From contig JAKBSB010000001.1 of NCBI GenBank assembly GCA_021845155.1, forward strand, positions 1 to 22,887: a stretch of DNA of 22,887 nucleotides. The letters run 5' to 3'. A program made the translations under genes and the position numbers. The DNA comes from Thermoplasmata archaeon (lineage in GTDB: Archaea; Thermoplasmatota; Thermoplasmata; Thermoplasmatales; Thermoplasmataceae). Positions 15,074 to 21,898 of this stretch are shown one piece after another. Within the stretch, counting starts at the first letter, position 1. Each line of letters starts with the position of its first letter. Below the pieces are notes generated by a model, which made no database searches, was not told the DNA's origin, and worked only from the letters and a program-made list of their open reading frames with translations.

Positions 15074-16204
15074 TCAACTTTCATTGTCAGTAGAAAGAAT
15101 GTAATTCCCGATAATGGAGTATATATCCATGACCCTGTACTGGAATAACTTGAATTTTTGCAGGAGATCCGGGGATTTTACAAGTATAGTAATTTTTTTT
15201 CTCAGGTTCTCCTGGTCGTTCAACTGGAAAAATGAAGCTGCAATCATCAGGTTCTGCCCATCATCTTCCGATGCAACAAGTATTGTCCTGGCATCGGAAA
15301 AATTGAAGTCTTTCAAAGAGTTTTCATCAGCTGGATTCTCTTCAAGTATGAGGAATCCGGTCTCTTTTACTGGCTCAATAATTCTCTGGTCCCTGGTCAT
15401 TATAATAACCACACCCCCTTTTCCCTTCACATCCTTAAGGTACTCTGAAATATAGCCGGAAAATCCGCATACGAGCGTGTAGTTCTTCAGTCCCTTTAAC
15501 TGCTGTTTTTTGAGTACTTCCACCAGACCACCAATTCTCCTCTCTATGATAGGTGAAATCAATATAACCATTGCTCCAAAAAAAGATGCGATTCCAAGCA
15601 CGGCAAGCGAGATCGTAAAAAGCCTCGCAGTAAGTGTTACGGGGAGTATGTCTCCAAAACCAAGGGTAGTTACAGTCTCTCCCGTAAAGTAAATTGCCTG
15701 ACCTGCATTGAGTATGGGCGGATCAAAGCTCTTTCCCAGAAACAGGGTTCCTGCAATACCATATGAAAGGGTAAATACAATTGTGATAAATGATGCGGCG
15801 AACTCAATATTGATGAGCCTGGTCGAAGGAAATCTGTATATGTTTCTTGCTTTTAAAAGCCTGTAAATTACGTATAAGTTGAAGAAAATACCAACAAGTA
15901 TGGGTATGAAGACTGTCACACTGTTAAATCCGAGAAGTATGGTAACAATAATTATTAGCGAGATAGAGAAAATCCATGTTCGTCTTCTGCGTTCCCTCAT
16001 GTTAAAACCGTTTCTTATGAGAATTAAGCCCGCAATTATGGTGAAAATTGTAAAATCCTTCTCATAGTCTATGAAAGACCGGCTTATAATATTGAAAATA
16101 TAAACAGGTGGTGAAAAAATCAGAATGATTCCCAGTATAACGGTCAAAAGGCCAGAAATGGAAACAAAGACTGGTATCCTGTCATCTCCTCCCGGTTTTT
16201 CCAT
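15074..16204 (-). CDS. Potassium channel with MthK-like RCK domain
   Basis: A ~376-residue membrane protein. Four hydrophobic segments fill the N-terminal third, followed by the two-helix pore module: outer helix ~EFAASFITIVFTLSYGIAG, pore helix with selectivity filter TLGFGD (TVGYGD/TVGFGD variant), inner helix FTISLAVLGIASFFGAMVI. There is no regular S4 arginine ladder, though RERRRRTW precedes helix 3. The cytoplasmic domain has an RCK N-lobe: YTLVCGFSGYISEYLKDV corresponds to the VICGWSES-type loop of MthK rather than the NAD-binding GxGxxG, followed by GVVIIMTRDQ, a LEENPADENSLKD block and the ARTILVASEDD block. It ends soon after, so the RCK C-lobe is absent. The ATG at 16204 is preferred to a TTG 18 nt earlier because a TATA box (16229-16236) lies 28 nt upstream. 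Confidence 0.87.
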   Translation of the reverse strand: MEKPGGDDRIPVFVSISGLLTVILGIILIFSPPVYIFNIISRSFIDYEKDFTIFTIIAGLILIRNGFNMRERRRRTWIFSISLIIIVTILLGFNSVTVFIPILVGIFFNLYVIYRLLKARNIYRFPSTRLINIEFAASFITIVFTLSYGIAGTLFLGKSFDPPILNAGQAIYFTGETVTTLGFGDILPVTLTARLFTISLAVLGIASFFGAMVILISPIIERRIGGLVEVLKKQQLKGLKNYTLVCGFSGYISEYLKDVKGKGGVVIIMTRDQRIIEPVKETGFLILEENPADENSLKDFNFSDARTILVASEDDGQNLMIAASFFQLNDQENLRKKITILVKSPDLLQKFKLFQYRVMDIYSIIGNYILSTDNES

Positions 16205-16228
16205 CTTAGTAAGGAACTTCAAGGATGC

Positions 16229-16236
16229 TTAAATAT
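16229..16236 (-). promoter_or_regulatory. TATA box of the K+ channel gene
   Basis: ATATTTAA on the minus strand, centred ~28 nt before the ATG at 16204. Confidence 0.45.
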
Positions 16237-16365
16237 TATTCTGAAAGCTTTGAACCTGCCACAATGAAGGAGGCTTTTTTGTACATTGGATTTATATCAT
16301 GGATTAAAAAATAATCTATATTTGTTTGAACTATTGCAGATCCACATCAAAAATAAAAATCAAAA

Positions 16366-16374
16366 TCTTAATAG
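16366..16374 (+). promoter_or_regulatory. TATA-like box for the DUF5752-like gene
   Basis: TCTTAATAG centred 26 nt before the ATG at 16396; this favours that ATG over the in-frame ATG at 16378, which lies inside the promoter region. Confidence 0.4.
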
Positions 16375-16395
16375 AATATGAATAAATTAGTAAAC

Positions 16396-16734
16396 ATGGA
16401 ACCATTCTATTTTAGATCATACTACTACTGTGTCAAAGGCGTTGCACACGACAGGAAAGAACTCGAGAGTGAACTGAAAAGGCTGAAAGATATAGACCCT
16501 GGATGTGTCCAGTACCATCTGGGCCAGAAGCATATATCCGGCTGGCTCAGGTCAATAGGAGAAACAGACCTGGCTGATCGCCTTGAATCAGCAGTTACTG
16601 TAGACCAGGCACTTGCCGTTCTATCAAAGCCAAAAAGTGCGTCCAGAACTAAAAAATCATCAGCAGCAGAAAAAACCTCCACTATGAAAACAACCGGCAC
16701 AGTCAGGCAAACAGCCAGAAAGACTGTGAAGTAA
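16396..16734 (+). CDS. DUF5752-like protein with basic Ser/Thr/Lys tail
   Basis: A 112-residue protein starting MEPFYFRSYYYCVKG. The first ~75 residues resemble the archaeal DUF5752 pattern: an aromatic FxFR opening, a helix with ELESELKRL, the block VQYHLGQKHISGWLRSIGETDLADRLE and a final helix VDQALAVL. The remaining ~35 residues are low-complexity and rich in Lys, Arg, Ser, Thr and Ala (KPKSASRTKKSSAAEKTS...), similar in composition to histone H1-like or nucleoid-associated tails. No catalytic motif is visible. Nucleic-acid contact through the tail is a guess from composition. The gene stands alone, behind its own TATA-like box, in a ~190-nt spacer from the channel gene. Domain assignment is from pattern memory, so only moderately sure. 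Confidence 0.75.
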   Translation: MEPFYFRSYYYCVKGVAHDRKELESELKRLKDIDPGCVQYHLGQKHISGWLRSIGETDLADRLESAVTVDQALAVLSKPKSASRTKKSSAAEKTSTMKTTGTVRQTARKTVK

Positions 16735-16900
16735 TATCCCTCCCCGGACCCTGGAGTTTAAGCAGAGGGGAGAGCCGCAAGATAAAGTTGGGATATATCC
16801 ATTTTAATCCAATCTATTTTTGTGCATTTCTTGAGGTTTCCGGGGTAAAAATTTATTGGTATAGCTTGAAACGGCAAGCTTTTCCGGATTCCGGCAAAAT

Positions 16901-16908
16901 AAATATAC
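16901..16908 (+). promoter_or_regulatory. TATA box of the zinc-ribbon gene
   Basis: AAATATAC centred ~26 nt before the ATG at 16931; indicates a leaderless transcript. Confidence 0.5.
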
Positions 16909-16930
16909 TACTGGCAAATGAAGAATTCCA

Positions 16931-17143
16931 ATGGCAACATTATACAACCTTAAATGCCCGGAGTGTGGGAAGGAGTTCCAGTTCAATTACAGTGAAATAA
17001 ATTCATTTTCGGACCTCGGTATTGTGTTCAAGTATGGCCCTCATGCGTTTTCAGTCAAATGTCCACAATGTCGCAAAAGGACGAGATATCACGTAACCGA
17101 TGCAGATAGGGCAGACAACAATTCAGGACAATTCGGGCAGTGA
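16931..17143 (+). CDS. Small zinc-ribbon protein
   Basis: A 70-residue soluble protein with two CxxC knuckles, C9-P-E-C12 and C44-P-Q-C47, separated by 31 residues, the layout of a rubredoxin-like zinc ribbon. After the second knuckle comes a basic stretch (RKRTRYHV) and a polar tail (DADRADNNSGQFGQ). It may bind nucleic acid or a protein partner; nothing in the sequence tells which. Single-gene unit with its own TATA box. No family name recognised; comparable small zinc ribbons are common in archaeal genomes. Confidence 0.82.
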   Translation: MATLYNLKCPECGKEFQFNYSEINSFSDLGIVFKYGPHAFSVKCPQCRKRTRYHVTDADRADNNSGQFGQ

Positions 17144-17175
17144 ACCATTAGGCAGATTTTGGTACAGGGATAAAT

Positions 17176-17200
17176 ATTGTTAACAATCTTGATATAAAAC
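17176..17200 (+). promoter_or_regulatory. Palindrome plus TATA box upstream of the DUF981 gene
   Basis: ATTGTTAACAAT (17176-17187) is a perfect 12-bp palindrome ending 3 nt before GATATAAAAC (17191-17200), a good TATA box predicting a start near 17222 and a ~45-nt leader. The gene then has GGTGA (17255-17259) eight nt before its ATG. Confidence 0.4.
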
Positions 17201-17267
17201 GCACACCTGAAATATAAGTACATAGTTTTTAGTAGGGCTCGGAGATAAAACTCTGGTGACATAAAAA

Positions 17268-17882
17268 ATGGCATTTATTGACGATCTGGCAATGGAACTG
17301 TTCACCCTTGCTTTAGTGGGCATAGTTTCAGTGTATATGACCGCATCAGTTTATCTTGAATACAGGAAAAATGGTGCAAAGAATATCGAGGAGATACTTA
17401 AACCAGGGGTATTTCCATTGGGTGTACTGGGAGTAGTTATCCTGATAATGGGATTTTATGGGGAAATGACATGGCCGCTTCCGGGCAGCTATAATATCCT
17501 CTTTTACGACCCTTACATGTTCATCGGAATGATTCTGGTTATGATGGCAGTAGCCATAGGGTACAGGCAGAAGCTCCAGTACGTTGGTATACTTGCTTTC
17601 TTTGCTGGAATAATAGCGATCTACTACGGCGCCAATGCATACATTGACAAGATGACATCAAGCCCAATTGCAATGCTTGGCCTGTACATAGCGTTTGGCC
17701 TGACCGGAGTCTTCACCTTCCCCACAACACTCATATACGACATGCTGCCGGGAAGGGAGAAAGTCTCAAAGGGTTGGACTGTAATACTTGTACTGTTCTG
17801 GCTTGGCCTTATAATATCTGCAGTACTGGCTGCCATAACAGCAATCGAAGCAGTTCCACAGCATCTCCTATCACCACCATAA
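17268..17882 (+). CDS. DUF981-family membrane protein
   Basis: A 204-residue integral membrane protein with about six hydrophobic segments: FTLALVGIVSVYMTASVYL, GVLGVVILIMGFYGEM, MFIGMILVMMAVAIGY, YVGILAFFAGIIAIYYGANA, AMLGLYIAFGLTGVFTF and VILVLFWLGLIISAVLAAI. The WPLPGSYNILFYDPY loop and the GFYGEMTWPLPG segment agree with DUF981 (Pfam PF06168), a family I know from Sulfolobales and Thermoplasmatales without assigned function. The ATG is preceded by GGTGA with 8-nt spacing, so this transcript has a leader. A T-rich tract after the stop (17909-17924) probably terminates it. No operon partner. Confidence 0.85.
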   Translation: MAFIDDLAMELFTLALVGIVSVYMTASVYLEYRKNGAKNIEEILKPGVFPLGVLGVVILIMGFYGEMTWPLPGSYNILFYDPYMFIGMILVMMAVAIGYRQKLQYVGILAFFAGIIAIYYGANAYIDKMTSSPIAMLGLYIAFGLTGVFTFPTTLIYDMLPGREKVSKGWTVILVLFWLGLIISAVLAAITAIEAVPQHLLSPP

Positions 17883-17908
17883 TTTTTAATATAATTTTTA
17901 AAACCAGT

Positions 17909-17924
17909 ATTTTTCTATTTTTTT
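17909..17924 (+). terminator. T-tract terminator of the DUF981 gene
   Basis: Two T-runs of five and seven residues (ATTTTTCTATTTTTTT) lie ~30 nt past the stop codon, as in archaeal U-tract terminators. Confidence 0.5.
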
Positions 17925-17995
17925 AAAAAATATCAAATCAATTTGTTTTATATCTATAAAATGTATTGGGCTTGAGACTACCGGGAAAAATCTAT

Positions 17996-18943
17996 ATGGA
18001 AAAATGTGGCCTCTGCGAAAGGGAACTGGGGGAAGACAGTTATCTTCTCGGGAATGAGCATTACCATTTCACCTGCGGTTATGATACTGCCCGTGAACTC
18101 AAGGAAGCGGCCGTAAATTATGCTTTCAAGATGAACAGCTTCGTTGCTCTTGGCATATCTCTTGTTAACAGGGAATTCCTCCTGAATCTCTTTTCAAACA
18201 ATTTCAGGGAGAATGAAACCATAACGTCTGAATTCAACATGGGTCTTTGGAGGACGAATTCACCAAGCATTATAATCATGCCTCCTGAATCGCCAAAACC
18301 CACTAAAATAAGGCCTGTCCAGGGAGGAGTTTCAGTGGGAAACGTAAATTTTCCTGTTGCAGGCACAATCGGAGGTGTCGTGATCATCGATAACGAATTC
18401 TATATACTCTCCTCAGGAAGAGCTTTGGCACCGGAAAATTTTGAATTGAGGGATGAGGTGTCCCAGGACGCTTACTTCGATGGGGGAAACGAGAAGGACG
18501 TTATAGGGTTCCTGAGCTCCACCGCACTTCCAGTAAAGGGAAACTCAAACACAATGGACTGCGCAGTGGCCCTGATCTACGAGGATGTAGGAGTGGCAGG
18601 CAGAATAGTAAGGATAGGGAACATAGGAAACACTGCTGAACCCTCCCTTGGCATGAAGGTAATGAAAAGGGGTAGGACAACCGACACTACATATGGGGTT
18701 ATAATTTGTACCGATGCCACTGTATCCGTCATCTATCCAGGTGGTGAGCACATTTTCCGTGACCAGTTCATAGTAGCCAGGGAAAAATCAAACTTTGCAC
18801 TCTCAGGTGACGAAGGGGCGTTTGTAATGGATGAAAACAAGAATGTTATTGGAATAATACTTGCTTCTTCAAGTGATATAACAGTTGTATCGCCAATCGA
18901 TCCTGTACTTGAAAGATTTGGGGCGAGGTTGTTAAGAAGATGA
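17996..18943 (+). CDS. Zinc-finger protein with trypsin-like fold lacking catalytic His and Ser (pseudoprotease)
   Basis: A 315-residue protein from the ATG at 17996. Residues 4-27 hold a C-x2-C...H-x-H-x2-C zinc site (C4, C7, H22/H24, C27), followed by a helical linker. From ~109 onward the order of blocks is that of bacterial/archaeal trypsin-like peptidases: GGVSVGN, AGTIGGVV, YILSSGRALA, MDCAVALI, GNIGN, a KRGRTTDTTYGVI block, FRDQFIV, and FALSGDEGAFVMDENKNVIGIILA. The first usually reads SNNHVLA and the last GDSGS. Here the catalytic His is Arg (R142) and the Ser is Glu (E273), while the Asp (D188) remains. The protein should therefore be proteolytically dead and act as a binding or scaffold module. 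No signal peptide, so cytoplasmic. A TTG at 17966 would add ten residues. A TATA element TTTATATCTATA (17947-17958) lies upstream. Confidence 0.82.
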   Translation: MEKCGLCERELGEDSYLLGNEHYHFTCGYDTARELKEAAVNYAFKMNSFVALGISLVNREFLLNLFSNNFRENETITSEFNMGLWRTNSPSIIIMPPESPKPTKIRPVQGGVSVGNVNFPVAGTIGGVVIIDNEFYILSSGRALAPENFELRDEVSQDAYFDGGNEKDVIGFLSSTALPVKGNSNTMDCAVALIYEDVGVAGRIVRIGNIGNTAEPSLGMKVMKRGRTTDTTYGVIICTDATVSVIYPGGEHIFRDQFIVAREKSNFALSGDEGAFVMDENKNVIGIILASSSDITVVSPIDPVLERFGARLLRR

Positions 18944-19131
18944 CAACCGGATAATGGCAGGAAATTTACTTTCAGCATCTCCTGTTTACTACTGTTCCCT
19001 GATATGATCCAGAATACGACTAAAATACTGCAAACCCAGCTTAACTGGCAGGTATTTGGCAATAGTTTAAGTGCAGAAAAAGAGGATTGTGGTCAATCGT
19101 TTTACAAAAATGAAATAGGTGGAAGGAGGCC
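18944..19131. other. Convergent spacer with an imperfect hairpin
   Basis: Non-coding 188-nt region between two convergent genes. AAATACTGC (19023-19031) can pair with GCAGGTATTT (19048-19057) with one bulged base. No gene or RNA family recognised. Confidence 0.25.
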
Positions 19132-20268
19132 TTATCCAATTGTTGAATCCATGTCAGGTTTTGGAGTTTTTGGATTGTACTCCTTCAATGTATTGTATAT
19201 GGCGTTGAGTGCCTTGAATATATCCTCCCTGCTGACCCATCCCATGTGGCCAATCCTGAAATATTTCCCTTTAAGCTCCGGGTGAACCCCTGCAGCAAAT
19301 TCCACTCCATACTTAAGGGCATTTTTCACGAACATGTCAGAATCGATGTCATTCAGCAATACGCCGGTCACTGTGCTGCTTTCATAACCCTCCCGGGCAA
19401 CAATTCCAAGTCCCATGGATTTAATCCCGTTCCTCAAGACCCCGGAAAGTTCATTGTGCCTTTCAGACCGTTTTTCCATGGTCTCATCCATGATTCTCGC
19501 AAAAGCATTTCTCAGTGAAAATACGACTCCTATGGGTGGTGTGGCAAAATATCCGCCCTTACCTTCGAGTGACGTCTCCATTACAGGTTTCCAGTTGGTA
19601 AGATTCGTTACATATCCAGATATATTCCCTTCCGAGTATTCCTGAAAAAGCTTCTTTTTTACCACCAACAATCCGGCTCCAGGTGGCGCTCCAATGGCTT
19701 TTTGTGAAGCAGTCAAATATATGTCTATGCCCCATTTTGAGGCTTTTACCATCTCTCCTCCCACACTGGCAACCCCATCAACAACAACAATGTCGCCGTG
19801 ATCCCTGAATATGGGTGCATATTTCTCCACGGGGAACCTGACTCCTGTGCTTGTCTCCACATGAGTTGATATTATCATTTTGTAATGCTTTCCATTCAGC
19901 TCCTTCATGATCTCTTCATCGGATACGCAATATCCGGCGCGGGATTTCAGAATTGTCAGCTCCACGTCATATCTGTTGAATATTCCTTCCCAGCGGTTTC
20001 CAAAGACGCCGTTGCTTATGACGAGAATCCTGTCCTTTTTCTGCAGAAACGTAGTTACAGATTCCATGGCAGTCGTTCCACTCCCAGGAATGATGAAAGG
20101 AAGGTAGCTTTCATCGCTTCCCATGACATAAAGGAGCCCATTTAACGCCTCTCTCATTGCAGACTTGAACTTTTCGGATGCAAAACCCTGATCAGGAGAT
20201 ACACCTGCCAGTTGTACTTCATAATCACCGATGGAAGGGCCGACATGCATTAATGTAGTTTTAACCAT
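19132..20268 (-). CDS. Class V aminotransferase, alanine/serine-glyoxylate type
   Basis: A 378-residue fold-type I PLP enzyme of the class V group that contains alanine-glyoxylate and serine-pyruvate/serine-glyoxylate aminotransferases. Features: LMHVGPSIGDYEVQLA at the N-terminus (usual xPGPTxVxxxV), the GSGTTAMES cofactor-phosphate loop (~62-70), ISTHVETSTG, the VVVDGVASVGG strand with PLP-pyridine Asp D164, and the Schiff-base lysine K190 in TASQKAIGAPPG. The C-terminal domain holds FRIGHMGWVSREDI. It would move amino groups between alanine or serine and glyoxylate, giving glycine; the split glycine decarboxylase elsewhere in the window makes a shared glycine route attractive but unproven. 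A TATA box (GTATATAG, minus strand, 20288-20295) lies ~24 nt upstream. Phosphonate or phosphoserine relatives cannot be fully excluded. Confidence 0.92.
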   Translation of the reverse strand: MVKTTLMHVGPSIGDYEVQLAGVSPDQGFASEKFKSAMREALNGLLYVMGSDESYLPFIIPGSGTTAMESVTTFLQKKDRILVISNGVFGNRWEGIFNRYDVELTILKSRAGYCVSDEEIMKELNGKHYKMIISTHVETSTGVRFPVEKYAPIFRDHGDIVVVDGVASVGGEMVKASKWGIDIYLTASQKAIGAPPGAGLLVVKKKLFQEYSEGNISGYVTNLTNWKPVMETSLEGKGGYFATPPIGVVFSLRNAFARIMDETMEKRSERHNELSGVLRNGIKSMGLGIVAREGYESSTVTGVLLNDIDSDMFVKNALKYGVEFAAGVHPELKGKYFRIGHMGWVSREDIFKALNAIYNTLKEYNPKTPKPDMDSTIG

Positions 20269-20287
20269 GTTTGTTTATTCAATTCAC

Positions 20288-20295
20288 CTATATAC
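20288..20295 (-). promoter_or_regulatory. TATA box of the aminotransferase gene
   Basis: GTATATAG on the minus strand, about 24 nt before the ATG at 20268. Confidence 0.5.
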
Positions 20296-20554
20296 GGATA
20301 TTTGAAGAAGGGTGTTCAGGCATTAAAGGGATTAAAAAAATAACTCATTATTTTGAATGACATTTTAGAAGGATAATAAGAAGTTACTGTTTTCATGTTA
20401 ACAATGTTCCCAAAACATGCAAATGAAAATGCCTTTTCAAAAATCCGGAAATGAGGACTCTCTGAAGTATTCCGATTGGGTTGCCAGGAATAATTAATGG
20501 CTGTACAAAGTTCTGGATTAGGGGATGTCTTATCAAGTCCAGAATATTCCATGG
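20296..20554. other. Intergenic region without a convincing gene
   Basis: About 320 nt separate the divergent aminotransferase and membrane-protein genes. Besides their promoters this holds an imperfect inverted repeat at 20390-20429 (TTTTCAT and ATGAAAA arms, with inner ATGTT/AACAT pairing). The 78-codon minus-strand frame at 20316-20552 has no domain or start signal and looks non-coding. A small RNA is possible but unsupported. Confidence 0.3.
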
Positions 20555-20570
20555 CAAGTATTTATACTTG
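20555..20570 (+). promoter_or_regulatory. TATA box embedded in a 16-bp inverted repeat
   Basis: CAAGTATTTATACTTG has perfect 7-bp arms around TT and contains TATTTATA, centred 26 nt before the ATG at 20589. A protein bound to the palindrome would occlude TBP, so it is a candidate autoregulatory operator. Confidence 0.5.
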
Positions 20571-20588
20571 GGTTATGATAAGGTCTGA

Positions 20589-21074
20589 ATGGTTCAGGTC
20601 AAGCTTAAGGGCAGGATTGAGAGCCTTTACAAGGTGAGGACAGTTTTTGCCTTTGCCTTCATAATTACCTTCCTGACCAGCAACCAGTATATCAAGTTCT
20701 ATAGAATTCCTGATGTTTCCGCAAGATTTGTTGTTTTCTTCTCGCAGACATCCCTGCTTGGAGTATATGCAAGCCTTATAGGTCTTCTGCTTGCTGCTTA
20801 TGCAGTTCTCATAACAATGATACCTAACTTTTCTTCTGACAGTCTTAAACAGCCTATTTTCGGGCAGGTAAACAGGCTTTTCCTTTACACAATTCTTAAC
20901 GGAATAATACTGATGGTAATTGATTTCACCAATGGAATTATTCCGGACAACAGTATTCCTTTATTCCTGGACATTGAAATCTTCTTCTTCATTTCTCTGC
21001 TTTCGGGACTTATCTTCTGCGTTCTTGCTCTTTCTGACCTTTTTGGAATCGTCAGGCGCAGGGGCGAAAGATGA
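20589..21074 (+). CDS. Four-helix membrane protein of unknown function
   Basis: A 161-residue integral membrane protein. After a basic start (MVQVKLKGRIESLYKVR) come four hydrophobic segments: TVFAFAFIITFLT, LLGVYASLIGLLLAAYAVLITMI, LFLYTILNGIILMVIDF and IFFFISLLSGLIFCVLALSDLFG, followed by a basic C-terminus (RRRGER). The loop after helix 2 (PNFSSDSLKQPIFGQVNR) is polar. No family recognised. It has a leaderless promoter whose TATA box lies in a palindrome, and converges on the ThiF/MoeB-like gene with 19 nt between stops. Confidence 0.78.
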   Translation: MVQVKLKGRIESLYKVRTVFAFAFIITFLTSNQYIKFYRIPDVSARFVVFFSQTSLLGVYASLIGLLLAAYAVLITMIPNFSSDSLKQPIFGQVNRLFLYTILNGIILMVIDFTNGIIPDNSIPLFLDIEIFFFISLLSGLIFCVLALSDLFGIVRRRGER

Positions 21075-21093
21075 TTCACTGTTTTATGGGATT

Positions 21094-21870
21094 TCACTGC
21101 ACAATTCTCGGGTCAAAGCCGCTGTACTGATCTGTAAGATATTTGAAACTGCCATGGGTGCAAACCGGGCACTGGGGGTTCTTGAGAGTTTTGATCTTTT
21201 CCAGTGTCATGTCCCACGCATCAAGGAAATGGATATCCCCGGAAACCTCATCACCTTTCAGTATCCTCAATCCAAGGACATATGCAAGAGAAGCGACAGT
21301 GGCCGGTACGGAATTCAGGACTCCTATCTGGGAACAGGTCTGCTGAGGGCCTTCAAGTTCCGGCATGAAACATGCGTAGCACGAGGTCCTGCCCGGGATT
21401 ATGGCCTTGAACTCACCATACGTTTCTATGGCTGATGAAAATATCCACGGTGTTCCTGTTTTTACGCTTATGTCGTTTATAATCCGTCTGGTAGTAACAT
21501 TATCTGTTCCGTCGAATATCAGGTCATATTCTCCGGCATGTGAAAGTGCGAATCCGGAATCGAAAACTGTATCATAGCATTTGACTTCAATTTCCGGGTT
21601 CACTTTCTTCAGGTATTCAGAAGTCGCGGATACTTTTTTCCTGCCAATATCCCCGGTGGAGTACTGCTGCCTCTGTAAATTGGATACGCTTACAACATCC
21701 GGATCAGCAATGGAAAGTTCAGAGACCCCTGCTTCGGCAAAGAGCCTGGCTGCAGTGCTTCCGGTGCCTCCAACACCCACCACCATCACCCTGGAGGCGG
21801 CGATCCTTTCCAGATCAGCCTGCCTGAACCGGCCGAGAACAAGATGCCTGGCATGATACAGATAGTTCAT
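21094..21870 (-). CDS. MoeB/ThiF/HesA-family E1-like adenylyltransferase
   Basis: A 258-residue protein of the ubiquitin-activating (E1-like) Rossmann family. Such enzymes adenylate the C-terminal glycine of a ubiquitin-fold sulfur carrier (MoaD, ThiS or an archaeal SAMP) for sulfur transfer or conjugation. Motifs: ATP-binding VGVGGTGS (~32-39), ADPDVVSVSNLQRQ, the DIGRKK lysine/arginine block, FDGTDN, and the zinc-binding knuckles CYAC and CPVC. The likely active-site cysteine is in QQTCSQIGVLNSVPATVASL, at the place of MoeB's crossover-loop Cys. No rhodanese domain is attached. It lies 28 nt downstream of moeA on the same strand, pointing to molybdenum/tungsten cofactor synthesis as at least one role. 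ATTTAAAT at 21889-21896 could give it an additional promoter. Confidence 0.9.
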   Translation of the reverse strand: MNYLYHARHLVLGRFRQADLERIAASRVMVVGVGGTGSTAARLFAEAGVSELSIADPDVVSVSNLQRQQYSTGDIGRKKVSATSEYLKKVNPEIEVKCYDTVFDSGFALSHAGEYDLIFDGTDNVTTRRIINDISVKTGTPWIFSSAIETYGEFKAIIPGRTSCYACFMPELEGPQQTCSQIGVLNSVPATVASLAYVLGLRILKGDEVSGDIHFLDAWDMTLEKIKTLKNPQCPVCTHGSFKYLTDQYSGFDPRIVQ

Positions 21871-21898
21871 AATGGTTAATCATACTGGATTTAAATGA

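Noticed and set aside
16302..16316. Small inverted repeat GATTA-AAAAA-TAATC upstream of the DUF5752-like gene
   Set aside because: Five-base AT-rich arms in AT-rich spacer are expected by chance.
17996..18943. Annotation as an active serine protease
   Set aside because: The positions of the catalytic His and Ser hold Arg and Glu, so activity is not supported.
20316..20552. A 78-codon minus-strand frame in the aminotransferase/membrane-protein spacer
   Set aside because: Composition is unlike the real genes here, no start signals, no domain; it overlaps the promoter palindrome neighbourhood.
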